Shown: positions 27,956-38,848, counted from the first letter of the stretch. The stretch: DNA of 64,000 nt from Sphaerotilus microaerophilus (GCF_023734135.1 NZ_AP025730.1:2108001-2172000); one strand, 5' to 3'. The notes: generated from the letters alone by a model not told the origin. Numbers and translations: made by a program.

Positions 27956-28617
27956 GCGCTGGCAAAGGCCTCGCGGATGAGCTGCTGTGGGGTGGCAAAG
28001 CCGTCCAGCCGCACCCAGCGCCGCGCGCCGCGCGCTCGCACAAAGGTCACCGGCGTGTGGCCCATCTTGTCGGGGCGGTAGACGTTGAAGGCGCGCTGCA
28101 CGGCGTCGATGTCGGCCGGGCTGCCGGTGTGGAAGCGCCACTGCGGGCCGGCGTCGAAGCGGGCGGCGTACTCGCGCAGCCGCGCGGGGTGGTCGTGCGC
28201 CGGGTCGATCGAGATGGACACCATCTGCACCTGCGTGCGCCGTGCGCCGAGCTGCTCCTGCGTGGCGGCAAAGATCTGCGCCATCGGCGGGCAGATGGTC
28301 GTGCAGCTGGTGAAGATGAAGTTCAGCAGCACCGGCTGCTCCTCGCCCAGCGCCGCGGGCAGCAGCACCGTGGCGCCGTCGTGGCGGCGCAGGCGCACGG
28401 CCGGCAGCTGCACGGCGGCGCTGCTGCGCACCAGGCCGTCGCTGCCCGAAGCGGCGGCACCGGCGGGCGGCGTGTGGCAGAGGTCGGCAGCGGGGTCGGG
28501 CAGGGCAGCGGGTGCGGCCCAGCCAGGCGCCGCTGCACCCGCCAGCACAGCGGCCCAGCCGGCACGCAGCGCCGTCCGGCGGCCGGGGGCGGGCCTGTTC
28601 AGCGGGCTCGTCGTCAT
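27952..28617 (-). CDS. SCO1/SenC-family copper chaperone-like protein
   Basis: 221-residue exported thioredoxin-fold protein. SCO proteins deliver copper to cytochrome oxidase or other cuproenzymes in the periplasm. The Cu-binding CxxxC is present (FTSCTTICPPM, Cys105 and Cys109), as is the distal His (KMGHTPVTF, His187). The N-terminus has twin Arg and a hydrophobic segment (RRTALRAGWAAVLAGAAAPG), compatible with export. It lies 5 bases downstream of the multicopper oxidase gene and overlaps the cytochrome gene, so copper delivery to that oxidase is the natural reading. Confidence 0.87.
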   Translation of the reverse strand: MTTSPLNRPAPGRRTALRAGWAAVLAGAAAPGWAAPAALPDPAADLCHTPPAGAAASGSDGLVRSSAAVQLPAVRLRRHDGATVLLPAALGEEQPVLLNFIFTSCTTICPPMAQIFAATQEQLGARRTQVQMVSISIDPAHDHPARLREYAARFDAGPQWRFHTGSPADIDAVQRAFNVYRPDKMGHTPVTFVRARGARRWVRLDGFATPQQLIREAFASA

Positions 28618-28622
28618 GGCGC

Positions 28623-30569
28623 TCAGGCGACGACGAAGCGGCGCATCATCTCGTGGTCTTCGTGCGAGAGGATGTGGCAGTGCCAGACGTACTCGCCTGC
28701 GCGCGGGAAGGTGGCCAGGATGCGCGTGACCTCGCCCGGGTAGGCGATCACGGTGTCCTTGCGGCCAGCCTCGTTCGCCTCGGCCGCGCGGGCCGGCCCG
28801 GACAGGGCCACGTTGGTCAGCCAGCCGCCGGTGGTCGAGCCGTTGGCGCCCATCGGCTTGGGCACCACGGTGCCGGTGAAGGGCTGGCGGCTCAGCACGC
28901 GGAAGTCGACCAGGTGCAGGTGGATGGGGTGCGCGTCCACGGTGGTGTTGTGGATCTCCCAGACCTCGCTGCTGCCCATGCGGATGTTCTCCGTCACCGG
29001 GTCCGAGTAGAAGAAAGTGCCGTGCGCCGGGCTGGTGGGGTTGCCCGCCGCCGGGTTGACGGTGCCGAGCATCGTCTGCAGGCGGCCGTAGGCGTCGGTG
29101 CCTTCGAGCAGCAGCAGCTTGCGCACGCTGGCGCTCGCGGTGTTCACCGCCGGGAGCGGCCCGTGCACCGGCCGCAGGAAGACGGGCAGCGTGACATCGG
29201 GGTAGGCGGTGTCGAACTTCAGCACCACGTGGAAGGCCATGATCTGCCCGGCGGTGGCGGCGTCGACCGGGGTGCCGTTCGGGAAGGGGGTCGGCGCGTC
29301 GTTGACCAGCGCGACCGCCTGGCCCTTGGCGGACTTGAAGTTCACCACCACGTCGGCCCGCTCACCGGGCGCCAGCAGCAGCTCGGTCAGCGCCACCGGG
29401 GCGTCCATCAGGCCCAGCTCGGTGCCGACCTGGTGAAAGCCCAGGAAGCCGGTGGCCGTCTGGAAGCGCAGGCGGTAGAAACGCGAGTCCGAGCCGTTGA
29501 GCAGGCGCAGGCGGTAGGCACGCGGCTCGACCTGGTGCTTCGGCCAGGGCACGCCGTTGACGAGGATGAAGTCGCCGAAGAACTCGGGCAGGTGTGTCGT
29601 CGCGGGGGCGCTGGGGTTGAGCGGGTCCTTGGCTGGGTAGTACAGCTTGCCGGTGCTGTCGTACATGCGGTCCTGGATCGCCAGCGGGACCTCGAACTGG
29701 CTGGCTGGCAGCATGGCGCGCTGCACCAGATAGTCCTCGTTGGCATCGCGGATGAAGTAGTGGCCCGCCAGGCCCATGTGCACGTTCAGTCGCGTCACGC
29801 CCAGGGCGTGGTCGTGGTACCAGAGGTGGCCGGCCTCCTGCGCGTTGTCGAAGGCGTAGGGCACGCTCCAGAGCCGGCCCTTGTAGTCGGGGGTGCCGTT
29901 GAGGTTGGCGTCGGGCGTGCTCCAGGCGTCGGGCAGGCCGTCGCTGAGCGCCTTCTGGTTGCCGCCGTGGCGGTGCGCCACCAGGGGCACCGGTGCCTGG
30001 CCGCCCAGGTTGCCCGGGTTGGCCCACATCAGCGTGCTGTCCACCGGCAGGCGGTGCGGGATCGGCCGCAGCGACTTGACCAGCTCGTTGACATAGGTGA
30101 CCTGGATGCCACGGCCCGAGCGCACGTTGAAGGTCCGGCCCGGCGAGGTGGGGGCCTGCAGCGTCGTGCCATAGCCCCAGAGCACGGTGGTCAGCTTCTG
30201 GCCGGCGGTGTTGACCAGGCCGATCTGCGAGTTGAACTCACGCAGGCGCAGCACGTAGGCCGAGCCACCCACGGTGACCGGGTTGAAGCAGTTGGGCGAG
30301 CGGTTCGGGTCCGGCAGGGCGTTGACGAACTTGGGGTGCAGGTTGCCGTTCAGGCGGGTGCTGCCTGCAGTGGGGTTCGTGATGCTGCCGCCGCTGTCGG
30401 AGGGCAGCGTGTAGACGATCTGCTGCAGCGCGGTCTGCAGCAGCTGGAACAGGCCTCCCAGCAGGTTGCCCAGCAGGCCGAAGGCCTGCGACGTGGCGGG
30501 GGTGAGCGTGGCGGCGCCGGTCAGGCCGGCCAGGGCACTGCGCTTGAGAGCGGTACGACGATCGAGCAT
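28623..30569 (-). CDS. Multicopper oxidase (bilirubin oxidase/CotA-like)
   Basis: 648-residue multicopper oxidase coupling one-electron oxidation of a substrate to reduction of oxygen to water. Copper ligands are seen in order: HRHGG, WYHDHALG, HPIHLHLVDF and HCHILSHEDHEMM, giving the full T1/T2/T3 set with Met as T1 axial ligand. The N-terminal RRTALKRSALAGLTGAATL suggests Tat export. The ATG at 30569 has AGAGGG upstream. Relatives include bilirubin oxidase, phenoxazinone synthase, CotA and Mn(II) oxidases; the substrate cannot be told. It heads an operon with SCO and cytochrome genes. Confidence 0.9.
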   Translation of the reverse strand: MLDRRTALKRSALAGLTGAATLTPATSQAFGLLGNLLGGLFQLLQTALQQIVYTLPSDSGGSITNPTAGSTRLNGNLHPKFVNALPDPNRSPNCFNPVTVGGSAYVLRLREFNSQIGLVNTAGQKLTTVLWGYGTTLQAPTSPGRTFNVRSGRGIQVTYVNELVKSLRPIPHRLPVDSTLMWANPGNLGGQAPVPLVAHRHGGNQKALSDGLPDAWSTPDANLNGTPDYKGRLWSVPYAFDNAQEAGHLWYHDHALGVTRLNVHMGLAGHYFIRDANEDYLVQRAMLPASQFEVPLAIQDRMYDSTGKLYYPAKDPLNPSAPATTHLPEFFGDFILVNGVPWPKHQVEPRAYRLRLLNGSDSRFYRLRFQTATGFLGFHQVGTELGLMDAPVALTELLLAPGERADVVVNFKSAKGQAVALVNDAPTPFPNGTPVDAATAGQIMAFHVVLKFDTAYPDVTLPVFLRPVHGPLPAVNTASASVRKLLLLEGTDAYGRLQTMLGTVNPAAGNPTSPAHGTFFYSDPVTENIRMGSSEVWEIHNTTVDAHPIHLHLVDFRVLSRQPFTGTVVPKPMGANGSTTGGWLTNVALSGPARAAEANEAGRKDTVIAYPGEVTRILATFPRAGEYVWHCHILSHEDHEMMRRFVVA

Positions 30570-30619
30570 GGGGTCCCTCTTGTTGTTGCGGGACCAAGTG
30601 TTGCAATTGATAAATATTG

Positions 30620-30639
30620 TGTCAATTTGTGAATTTGTG
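30620..30639 (-). promoter_or_regulatory. AT-rich promoter region of the oxidase operon with tandem 8-mer
   Basis: In the 153-base gap before the oxidase gene, the minus strand carries a perfect TTGACA hexamer (complement of 30620-30625) in an AT-rich stretch. It overlaps two tandem copies of AATTTGTG on the plus strand (30624-30639). No good -10 box lies at the right distance, so promoter assignment is tentative. The low GC contrasts sharply with the surroundings. Confidence 0.35.
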
Positions 30640-30722
30640 CACACACCCAAGTCGGAAATACTGAAACCCCAGCCGTGGCACCCCGTTTGGGCCGCGATAC
30701 ACGCTGCGCGACGGGCGGCCCG

Positions 30723-33602
30723 TCAGGCCGCAACCTCCACCTGTTGCACCAGCCGCCGCAGTGTCGGCAGGCAGGAGCCGCACTGGGTGCCGCATTTCAG
30801 CGCCGCCTGCAGGCCGGTGACCCGGTCTTCCGGGCTGCCTGCGCAGCCGCCCAGATGCAGGCGGATCGCCTCCTCGCTGACGTTGAAGCAACTGCAAACC
30901 TGCGGGCTGCGTGGCGCGGAAGCCACGGGGGGCTGGTCGCCGGGCGACAGCAGCAGGCGCCCGTAGGCCTGCACGGGCTGTTCGTCCTCCAGCAGCGTGC
31001 GCAGCCAGGCCTCGGCGCGGGTGTCTCCGGCCATCAGCAGGCCCTGCAGCACCTGCCCGGCGTTGCCGTTCTGCGCCAGCCGGATCACGCGGCGATGCGC
31101 GCGCCGCGGGTCGGCGTAGCTCAGGGCCTGCGGCCCACCGAGCCCGAGGAGGGCCTGGACGCGGTCGAGCCAGTCCAGCCGCTGCTTCGCCTGGGCGGCG
31201 TCCCGCGCGTCGGTGTCTGCCGCGCGCAGCAGCACGCCGCCCAGGCCGAGGGCATGCGGCTCGCGGCCAAAGGGCACGCAGCTCGCATAGGCCACTTCAC
31301 CCATCAGCGGCTTGAGCGCCTCGCGGGCGGCCAGCGCCTCCGCCTGCGGCAGCCAGGCCAGCACCAGCACGGTCCAGGGCAGCCGGGCCGGTTCGATGGA
31401 CACCGCGGCGTGCTTGAGCTCGGGCTGCTTGGAGCCCGGGCAGAAGGCCGGGTTGGTCAGGCCGTTGACGCCGGGGATCGGCGTGCCGTCCGTGCCGAGC
31501 CCGGTGAGCACCTCGCTGCCCCAGTGCATCGCGATGTGCGCCAGCGTCGGCGCCACGCGGTCGCTGGCCTGCACGGGCAGCACCAGACTGCCGCGGCGGG
31601 AGGTGACGCGCACCAGCTCGCCGTCCTTCAGCCCGCGGCGGGCGAGGTCCTGCGGGTGCACCTCCACCACCGGTTCGCTGACGTGGCCGAACAGCCGGCC
31701 CAGCGTGCCGGTGCGGCTCATGCCGTGCCACTGGTCGCGCAGCCGGCCGCTGGTCAGCGCAAAGGGGAAGCGCGCATCGCGCGGCTCGGCCACCGGGCGG
31801 AACTCGGCGGCGCTGAAGCGGGCCCGGCCGTCGTCGGTCGGGAAGCGCCCGTCCTCGTAGAGGCGCACCCGGCCCTGGGCCTCGCCCTCGGGCAGCGGCC
31901 ACTGCTGGGGCCCCATCTCGTCGAGCAGGGCCCAGCTCAGGCCGGTGATGTCCAGGTCGCGCCCGCGGGTGGACTCGCGGTGCTCGTTCCAGATCTGCTC
32001 GGCGCCGCTGCGGCCGTCGTCGCCGGCCTGTTCGGGCAGGGCATAGGGGAAGAGCGTGGTCCTGCCGTTCAGCCGGCCGTTCAGCCGGTCGGGCAGGCGC
32101 TGCTCCAGCCGGTGCGCGAAGTCCACGCCGATGGCCCAGTCGTGCCGCGCCTCGCCCGGTGGCGGCACGGCGGCGCGCACGCGGCTGATGCGCCGCTCGC
32201 TGTTGGTGACGGTGCCGACCTTCTCGCCCCAGGTGGTGGCGGGCAGCAGCAGGTCGGCATAGGCCACGGTGGCGGTGCTGCCGAAGGCCTCCTGCACGAT
32301 CACGAAGGGGCAGCGCTCCAGCGCGCGGCGCACGGTGGCCTGGTCAGGCAGCGACTGGGCCGGGTTGGTGCAGACGATCCACAGCGCCTGCAGCGCGCCG
32401 TCGGCCGCGGCCTGGAACATCTCCACGGCGCTCAGCCCCGGCCGCTCGGGCACCGACGGGAGGCCCCAGAGCGCGGCCACCTCGGCACGGTGCGCCGGGT
32501 TGGCCAGGTCGCGGTGGGCGCCGAGCAGGTTGGCCAGGCCGCCCACCTCGCGTCCGCCCATCGCGTTGGGTTGGCCGGTGAGGCTGAACGGGCCGGCGCC
32601 GGGTCGGCCGATCTGGCCGGTGGCGAGGTGCAGGTTGATCAGCGCGGCGTTCTTGTCGGTGCCGGCCGCGCTCTGGTTCAGGCCCTGGCAGTACATCGAC
32701 AGGGTGGCGCCCGGCGCCTCGCCCGGCCGGTCGGCCTGGGCGAACCAGCGCGCGGCCTGGATCAGGTCGGCCTCGGCGATGCCGCACACGCGGGCCGCCT
32801 CCTTGGGTGTCCAGGGGCGCACCGCGTCGCGCAGCGCCTCGAAGCCGCGGGTGTGCGCGGCGATGTAGGCGGCGTCGGTCAGGCCCTCCCAGAACATCAG
32901 GTGCAGCATGCCGTGGAACAGCGCCACGTCGGTGCCGGGCTGGATCTGCAGGAAGAGGTCGGCGCCCTCGGCGGTCTCGGTGCGGCGGGTGTCCACCACG
33001 ATCCAGCGCTGCTCGGGCCGCGCGCGCTTGGCGTCTTCCAGCCGGCGGAACAGCACGGGGTGCGCCCAGGCCATGTTGCTGCCGGCGATGAACACCGTGT
33101 CCGCCTCGGCCAGGTCCTCGTAGCTGCAGGGCGGGGCATCCGCGCCCAGGGTGCGCTTGTAGCCGGCCACCGCGCTGCTCATGCACAGGCGCGAGTTGGT
33201 GTCGACGTTGTTCGTGCCGATCAGGCCCTTGGCCAGCTTGTTGAAGACGTAGTAGTCCTCGGTGAGCAGCTGGCCGCTCAGGTACAGGCCCACCGAGTCC
33301 GGCCCGTGGGCGCGGATGGCGTCGGCAAAGCGGTCCGCGGCCAGCGCCAGCGCGGCGTCCCAGCCCAGCGGCTGCGGCGCAGCACCCCGCTTGCGGCGCC
33401 ATTGCGGCTGCAGCAGGCGGGCGCTGCGCTGCACCGCGGGCGAGGCGGTCAGGTGCAGCGTGCTGCCCTTGGTGCACAGGCGGCCGAAGTTGGCCGGGTG
33501 GTCCGGGTCGCCGCGCACGCCGGTGATCTGCGCCCCTTCACTCTCGATGATCACGCCGCAGCCGACGCCGCAGTACGGGCAGGTGGACTTGGTCTCTGGC
33601 AT
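30723..33602 (-). CDS. nasA: Assimilatory nitrate reductase catalytic subunit
   Basis: NasA reduces nitrate to nitrite in the cytoplasm using a bis-MGD molybdenum cofactor. The 959-residue protein has the N-terminal [4Fe-4S] ligands Cys8, Cys11, Cys15 and Cys43 (CPYCGVGC, GRLCTKG), the molybdopterin domains (NTNSRLCMSSAVAGYKRTLG, SMYCQGLNQSAAGTDKN), and the dinucleotide-binding domain (FALTSGRLRDQWHGMSRTG). A C-terminal BFD-type [2Fe-2S] module (CSCFNVSEEAI, then CGTQCGSCLP) is fused. It is third in nirB-nirD-nasA with 32 bases after nirD, and is most likely expressed from the nirB promoter. Confidence 0.93.
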   Translation of the reverse strand: MPETKSTCPYCGVGCGVIIESEGAQITGVRGDPDHPANFGRLCTKGSTLHLTASPAVQRSARLLQPQWRRKRGAAPQPLGWDAALALAADRFADAIRAHGPDSVGLYLSGQLLTEDYYVFNKLAKGLIGTNNVDTNSRLCMSSAVAGYKRTLGADAPPCSYEDLAEADTVFIAGSNMAWAHPVLFRRLEDAKRARPEQRWIVVDTRRTETAEGADLFLQIQPGTDVALFHGMLHLMFWEGLTDAAYIAAHTRGFEALRDAVRPWTPKEAARVCGIAEADLIQAARWFAQADRPGEAPGATLSMYCQGLNQSAAGTDKNAALINLHLATGQIGRPGAGPFSLTGQPNAMGGREVGGLANLLGAHRDLANPAHRAEVAALWGLPSVPERPGLSAVEMFQAAADGALQALWIVCTNPAQSLPDQATVRRALERCPFVIVQEAFGSTATVAYADLLLPATTWGEKVGTVTNSERRISRVRAAVPPPGEARHDWAIGVDFAHRLEQRLPDRLNGRLNGRTTLFPYALPEQAGDDGRSGAEQIWNEHRESTRGRDLDITGLSWALLDEMGPQQWPLPEGEAQGRVRLYEDGRFPTDDGRARFSAAEFRPVAEPRDARFPFALTSGRLRDQWHGMSRTGTLGRLFGHVSEPVVEVHPQDLARRGLKDGELVRVTSRRGSLVLPVQASDRVAPTLAHIAMHWGSEVLTGLGTDGTPIPGVNGLTNPAFCPGSKQPELKHAAVSIEPARLPWTVLVLAWLPQAEALAAREALKPLMGEVAYASCVPFGREPHALGLGGVLLRAADTDARDAAQAKQRLDWLDRVQALLGLGGPQALSYADPRRAHRRVIRLAQNGNAGQVLQGLLMAGDTRAEAWLRTLLEDEQPVQAYGRLLLSPGDQPPVASAPRSPQVCSCFNVSEEAIRLHLGGCAGSPEDRVTGLQAALKCGTQCGSCLPTLRRLVQQVEVAA

Positions 33603-33634
33603 GGCAACCGGCTCCTGGCGGTGTCAGGACCGGC

Positions 33635-34021
33635 TCAGCAGGCGCCGGCGCGGCGGCCGCAGGGGCCGGCCGTGGGCAGGGGCAGGTCGGTGCCCAGGGT
33701 GGCCAGCTCGTCGGCGTCGAGCTGCACCTCCTCGCCCACCAGGTTCACCTGGAAGGACGGGGTCGAGCCCTCGTCGGGTGCCGCCGCGCAGCCGCTGCCC
33801 AGGCCGATGGTCCAGTTGTGCAGCGGGCAGGCGACGCTCTCGCCAAAGACGATGCCCTGCGAGAGCTGGCCGCCCTTGTGCGGGCAGCGGTCCAGCAGCG
33901 CGAAGACGCGGTTGCCCGCGGTGCGGAACAGCGCCACGGCGGCGCCCTTGTCACGCGCCACGCGGCGCGCGCCCAGCAGCGGGATGTCGTCGATGCGGCA
34001 GATGGTGGTCCAGGTGGTCAT
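33635..34021 (-). CDS. nirD: Nitrite reductase small subunit (Rieske-type)
   Basis: NirD is the small partner of NADH-dependent assimilatory nitrite reductase. The 128-residue product has a Rieske-like fold with both ligand pairs present: CPHKGG and CPLHNW. So it should carry a [2Fe-2S] cluster, unlike the E. coli NirD, which lacks the ligands. The ATG at 34021 was chosen since the open frame upstream overlaps the gap after nirB. It lies 68 bases from the nirB stop and 32 from nasA. Confidence 0.9.
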   Translation of the reverse strand: MTTWTTICRIDDIPLLGARRVARDKGAAVALFRTAGNRVFALLDRCPHKGGQLSQGIVFGESVACPLHNWTIGLGSGCAAAPDEGSTPSFQVNLVGEEVQLDADELATLGTDLPLPTAGPCGRRAGAC

Positions 34022-34089
34022 GGTCGATCCGGGGTCGAAGTCGTGGGCGCAGAAGGGGGTGGGGTGCAGGCCCGGGCGCAGGCCCAGGT

Positions 34090-36582
34090 TCAGGCGGCGT
34101 GCACCGGGATGAACTGGCGGGTGTCGACCCGGGCTTTGTCGAACTCGAACCAGGGGTCGGGCTCGCCGTCGAGCGCAAACTGCAGCTCGGCCCACAGGGC
34201 GCGGCGGCCCTCGGTGTCGTCCAGGATCTTCTTCTTCACGTGGTCCAGGCCCACGCGGCTGACGTAGTGGCAGGTGCGCTCCAGGTACCAGCCCTCACGA
34301 CGGTAGAGCTGCATGAAGGCGCCCGTGTACTCCATCACCTCCTCGGCGGTCTTGAGCTTGACGAGGAAGTGCGCCACCTCGGTCTTGATGCCGCCGTTGC
34401 CGGCCACGTACATCTCCCAGCCGGAATCGACGCCGATGATGCCCACGTCCTTGATGCCCGCCTCGGCGCAGTTGCGCGGGCAGCCGCTGACGGCGAACTT
34501 GACCTTGTGCGGCGCGTACATGCGCCACATCGCGCGCTCCAGGTCCTTGCCCATCTGGGTGCTGTCCTGCGTGCCCATGCGGCACCACTCGCTGCCCACG
34601 CAGGTCTTCACGGTGCGCAGCGCCTTGGCGTAGGCGTGGCCGCTGGGCATGCCGATGTCCTTCCAGACGTTGACCAGGTCCTCCTTCTTCACGCCCAGCA
34701 GGTCGATGCGCTGGCCGCCGGTGACCTTGACGGTGGGGATCTGGTACTTGTCCACCGCGTCGGCGATGCGGCGCAGCTCGTCGGCGGTGGTCTCTCCCCC
34801 CCACATGCGCGGGATCACGCTGTAGGTGCCGTCCTTCTGGATGTTGGCGTGGCTGCGCTCGTTGATGTAGCGGCTCTGCGGGTCGTCCTTGGCCTCCTTG
34901 GGCCAGGAGGAGATCAGGTAGTAGTTCAGCGCCGGGCGGCAGGTGGGGCAGCCATTCGGCGTCTTCCAGCCGAGGGTGGCCTGCACCGCCGGGATGCTGG
35001 TCAGGTGCTGGGTGAAGATGGCGTCGCGCACCTCCTGGTGGCTGTGCTCCGTGCAGGCGCAGATCGCCCTCTTCTTCGGCGTGGCGGAGTAGTCGCCGCC
35101 GGCGGTGAACATCAGCAGCTGCTCGACCAGGCCGGTGCAGGAGCCGCAGCTGGCGCTGGCCTTGGTGTGACGGCGCACCTCGTCCAGCGTGAACAGGCCC
35201 TTGTCCTTGATGGCCTTGCAGATGGCGCCCTTGGTGACGCCGTTGCAGCCGCAGACCTCGTCGCTGTCCGCCATCGCGGCGGCCTTGCTGTGGCCCTGGT
35301 GGCCGACGTCGCCGATGTTGCTCTCGCCGAACATCAGCTTGTCGCGGATATCGGCGATCTTGCGGCCCTCGCGGATGAGCTTGAAGTACCAGCTGCCGTC
35401 CACCGTGTCGCCGTAGAGGCAGGCGCCCACCAACTGGTCGTTCTTCACCACCAGCTTCTTGTAGACGCCGCCGATCGGGTCGGAGAGCACGATCTCCTCC
35501 GCGCTCGCGTCCTCGGGACGCCCGGAGGCGGCGCCCATGAAGTCGCCGGCCGAAAACAGGTCGATGCCGGTCACCTTCAGCTTGGTCGAGGTCTGGCTGC
35601 CCACGTAGCGGCCGATGCCGAACTCGGCCAGGTGGTTCGCGCAGACCTTGCCCTGCTCGAACAGCGGCGCCACCAGGCCGTAGGCGATGCCGCGGTGCGC
35701 GGCGCACTCGCCCACCGCGTAGATGCGCGGGTCGGTGGCGGTCTGCAGGGTGTCGCTGACGACGATGCCGCCGCGCCCGTCCTGGGCACACAGCAGGCCC
35801 ATCGATTTGGCCAGCTCGTTGTTGGGGCGGATGCCCGCGGCCATCACCACCAGGTCGGCCGGGATCTCGGTGCCGTCCTTGAACTTCACCGCCTTGACAC
35901 GGCCGCCCTGGCCATCGTCGCTGTCGCCGATCAGCGCCTGCGTCTGGGCGCCGAGCATGAACGTCAGGCCGCGCTCGGCCAGCGACTGCTGCAGCAGCTT
36001 GCCGGCCACGTCGTCGAGCTGGCGCTCCATCAACCAGGGGGCGATGTGCACCACCGTGACCTGCATGCCGCGCAGCATCAGGCCGTTGGCCGCTTCCAGG
36101 CCAAGCAGGCCGCCACCGATCACCACGGCATGTTTGTGCGTCTTCGCCGTGTCGATCATCGTCTCGGTGTCGGCGATGTCGCGGTAGGCGATCACGCCCT
36201 GCAGGTCGCGGCCCGGCACCGGCAGGATGAAGGGGTTGGAGCCGGTGGCGATCAACAGGCGGTCGTACTCGGCCTCGATCACACTGCCGTCGGCGCGCTG
36301 GGCCGTGACCAGGCGCTTGGTGCGGTGCACGCGGGTGACCTTGGCGCCCAGGTGCAGCGTGATGCCCGCATCGGCGTACCAGTCGAGCGGATTGAGGATG
36401 ATCTGCTCAATCGTCTGCTCGCCGGCCAGCACCGGCGACAGCAGGATGCGGTTGTAGTTCGGGTGCGGCTCGGCGCCGAAGACGGTGATGTCGTACAGGT
36501 CCGGTGCGATCTTCAGCAGCTCTTCGAGCGTGCGCACTCCGGCCATGCCGTTGCCGATCAGGACGAGACGAGGTTTCTTCAT
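34090..36582 (-). CDS. nirB: Nitrite reductase [NAD(P)H] large subunit
   Basis: NirB reduces nitrite to ammonium with NADH through FAD, [Fe-S] and sirohaem centres. The 830-residue protein has an N-terminal FAD motif (LVLIGNGMAGVRTLEELL), an NAD motif (AVVIGGGLLGLEAANGLMLR), the BFD-like Cys cluster (CGCNGVTKGAIC, SCGSC) and the sirohaem/[4Fe-4S] ligands (TCVGSEWCRMG and SGCPRNCAEAG). The start is ATG 36582. The leader upstream is about 220 bases from a sigma-54-type promoter and contains hairpins described separately, so transcription is probably controlled both at initiation and in the leader. Confidence 0.95.
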   Translation of the reverse strand: MKKPRLVLIGNGMAGVRTLEELLKIAPDLYDITVFGAEPHPNYNRILLSPVLAGEQTIEQIILNPLDWYADAGITLHLGAKVTRVHRTKRLVTAQRADGSVIEAEYDRLLIATGSNPFILPVPGRDLQGVIAYRDIADTETMIDTAKTHKHAVVIGGGLLGLEAANGLMLRGMQVTVVHIAPWLMERQLDDVAGKLLQQSLAERGLTFMLGAQTQALIGDSDDGQGGRVKAVKFKDGTEIPADLVVMAAGIRPNNELAKSMGLLCAQDGRGGIVVSDTLQTATDPRIYAVGECAAHRGIAYGLVAPLFEQGKVCANHLAEFGIGRYVGSQTSTKLKVTGIDLFSAGDFMGAASGRPEDASAEEIVLSDPIGGVYKKLVVKNDQLVGACLYGDTVDGSWYFKLIREGRKIADIRDKLMFGESNIGDVGHQGHSKAAAMADSDEVCGCNGVTKGAICKAIKDKGLFTLDEVRRHTKASASCGSCTGLVEQLLMFTAGGDYSATPKKRAICACTEHSHQEVRDAIFTQHLTSIPAVQATLGWKTPNGCPTCRPALNYYLISSWPKEAKDDPQSRYINERSHANIQKDGTYSVIPRMWGGETTADELRRIADAVDKYQIPTVKVTGGQRIDLLGVKKEDLVNVWKDIGMPSGHAYAKALRTVKTCVGSEWCRMGTQDSTQMGKDLERAMWRMYAPHKVKFAVSGCPRNCAEAGIKDVGIIGVDSGWEMYVAGNGGIKTEVAHFLVKLKTAEEVMEYTGAFMQLYRREGWYLERTCHYVSRVGLDHVKKKILDDTEGRRALWAELQFALDGEPDPWFEFDKARVDTRQFIPVHAA

Positions 36583-36603
36583 GGCTGAGTTCCAGGCAGA
36601 CGA

Positions 36604-36636
36604 AGGAAAAGCGGGGCCTGCGCTGCCGGGGCAGCG
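36604..36636 (-). terminator. Possible intrinsic terminator/attenuator in the nirB leader
   Basis: On the minus strand an inverted repeat CGCTGC-CCCG-GCAGCG (36621-36636) is followed after about ten bases by a T-rich stretch (CTTTTCC, complement of 36605-36611), 22 bases before nirB. The gap between stem and T-run is longer than in a classic terminator, so this is a candidate only. It would be the element that an ANTAR antiterminator overcomes. Confidence 0.35.
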
Positions 36637-36697
36637 TCAGAAGGACGAATGGAGTGGGCTGGCGGCCGGCGGACATCGCCCGGTGGAGGGGCGGTCT

Positions 36698-36718
36698 GGC
36701 CGGCACACGTTGCCGGCC
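36698..36718 (-). promoter_or_regulatory. Perfect 8-bp stem-loop in the nirB leader
   Basis: The minus strand reads GGCCGGCA-ACGTG-TGCCGGCC, an 8-bp perfect stem with a 5-base loop. If the terminal A-T pair opens, the loop begins AACG, as in the upstream hairpin at 36753-36767. It could be the second of the two stem-loops that ANTAR proteins recognise, but spacing (about 34 bases) is longer than usual. Confidence 0.45.
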
Positions 36719-36752
36719 GGCGGGAGCCGGTCAGGAACAGAAGACCATCGTG

Positions 36753-36767
36753 CGCCGCCGTTGGCGC
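36753..36767 (-). promoter_or_regulatory. Candidate ANTAR-recognition hairpin in the nirB leader
   Basis: The minus strand reads GCGCCAACGGCGGCG. It forms a 5-bp stem (with the next base) closing the hexaloop AACGGC, with A at loop position 1 and G at position 4, the two bases known to be conserved in ANTAR target RNAs. The identical 15-mer occurs in the narK leader at 40248-40262. It begins about 34 bases after the predicted sigma-54 transcription start. Confidence 0.6.
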
Positions 36768-36811
36768 GTCCTGGACGGGGACGGGAGCGCGTCGGCCCCT
36801 GCCACAGGATT

Positions 36812-36827
36812 AGCAAGCAGCGTGCCG
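36812..36827 (-). promoter_or_regulatory. Sigma-54-type -24/-12 promoter of nirB-nirD-nasA
   Basis: The minus strand reads CGGCACGCTGCTTGCT. Against the consensus TGGCACG-N4-TTGCT/A it differs only in the first base, and the GG and GC dinucleotides are exactly ten bases apart. The predicted start is near 36801, leaving a leader of about 220 bases before nirB. A near-perfect NtrC site lies about 100 bases upstream. Confidence 0.75.
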
Positions 36828-36898
36828 GGTCGATCCGGCCTGCCGAGGCGGGCCGGGGCCGCCTCCGCTGCGGGCCGGCCGAGCGCCACCGCGTTGGG

Positions 36899-36915
36899 TG
36901 CACCAGCAGGGTGCG
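36899..36915. promoter_or_regulatory. NtrC binding site upstream of nirB
   Basis: The sequence TGCACC-AGCAG-GGTGCG matches the NtrC consensus TGCACC-N5-GGTGCA in 11 of 12 defined bases. It lies roughly 100 bases upstream of the predicted nirB start, the usual enhancer distance, and 80 bases before the divergent kinase/phosphatase gene. A further half-site TGCACC lies at 36929-36934. Confidence 0.7.
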
Positions 36916-36993
36916 TAGGGCGGCTCGTTGCACCGGCTCGGGACGCCACACCGCCCCGCTTCGCGGCAAGGGACTTGCTTGCAAGGCGCCACC

Positions 36994-38781
<1,788 letters not shown>

Positions 38782-38848
38782 GCCCACCCCCGTAGCGGCT
38801 CACGCCGGTCCACGCCTGCGCAGAGCTTCGGCGGTTCGTGAGGCGACT

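Noticed and set aside
30605..30625. A possible FNR box upstream of the multicopper oxidase gene
   Set aside because: TTGAC and ATCAA are present but too far apart for the FNR palindrome TTGAT-N4-ATCAA.
36928..36993. An upstream extension of the kinase/phosphatase gene
   Set aside because: The extra residues are not conserved in type, and they overlap the NtrC half-site; ATG 36994 starts the PP2C domain directly.
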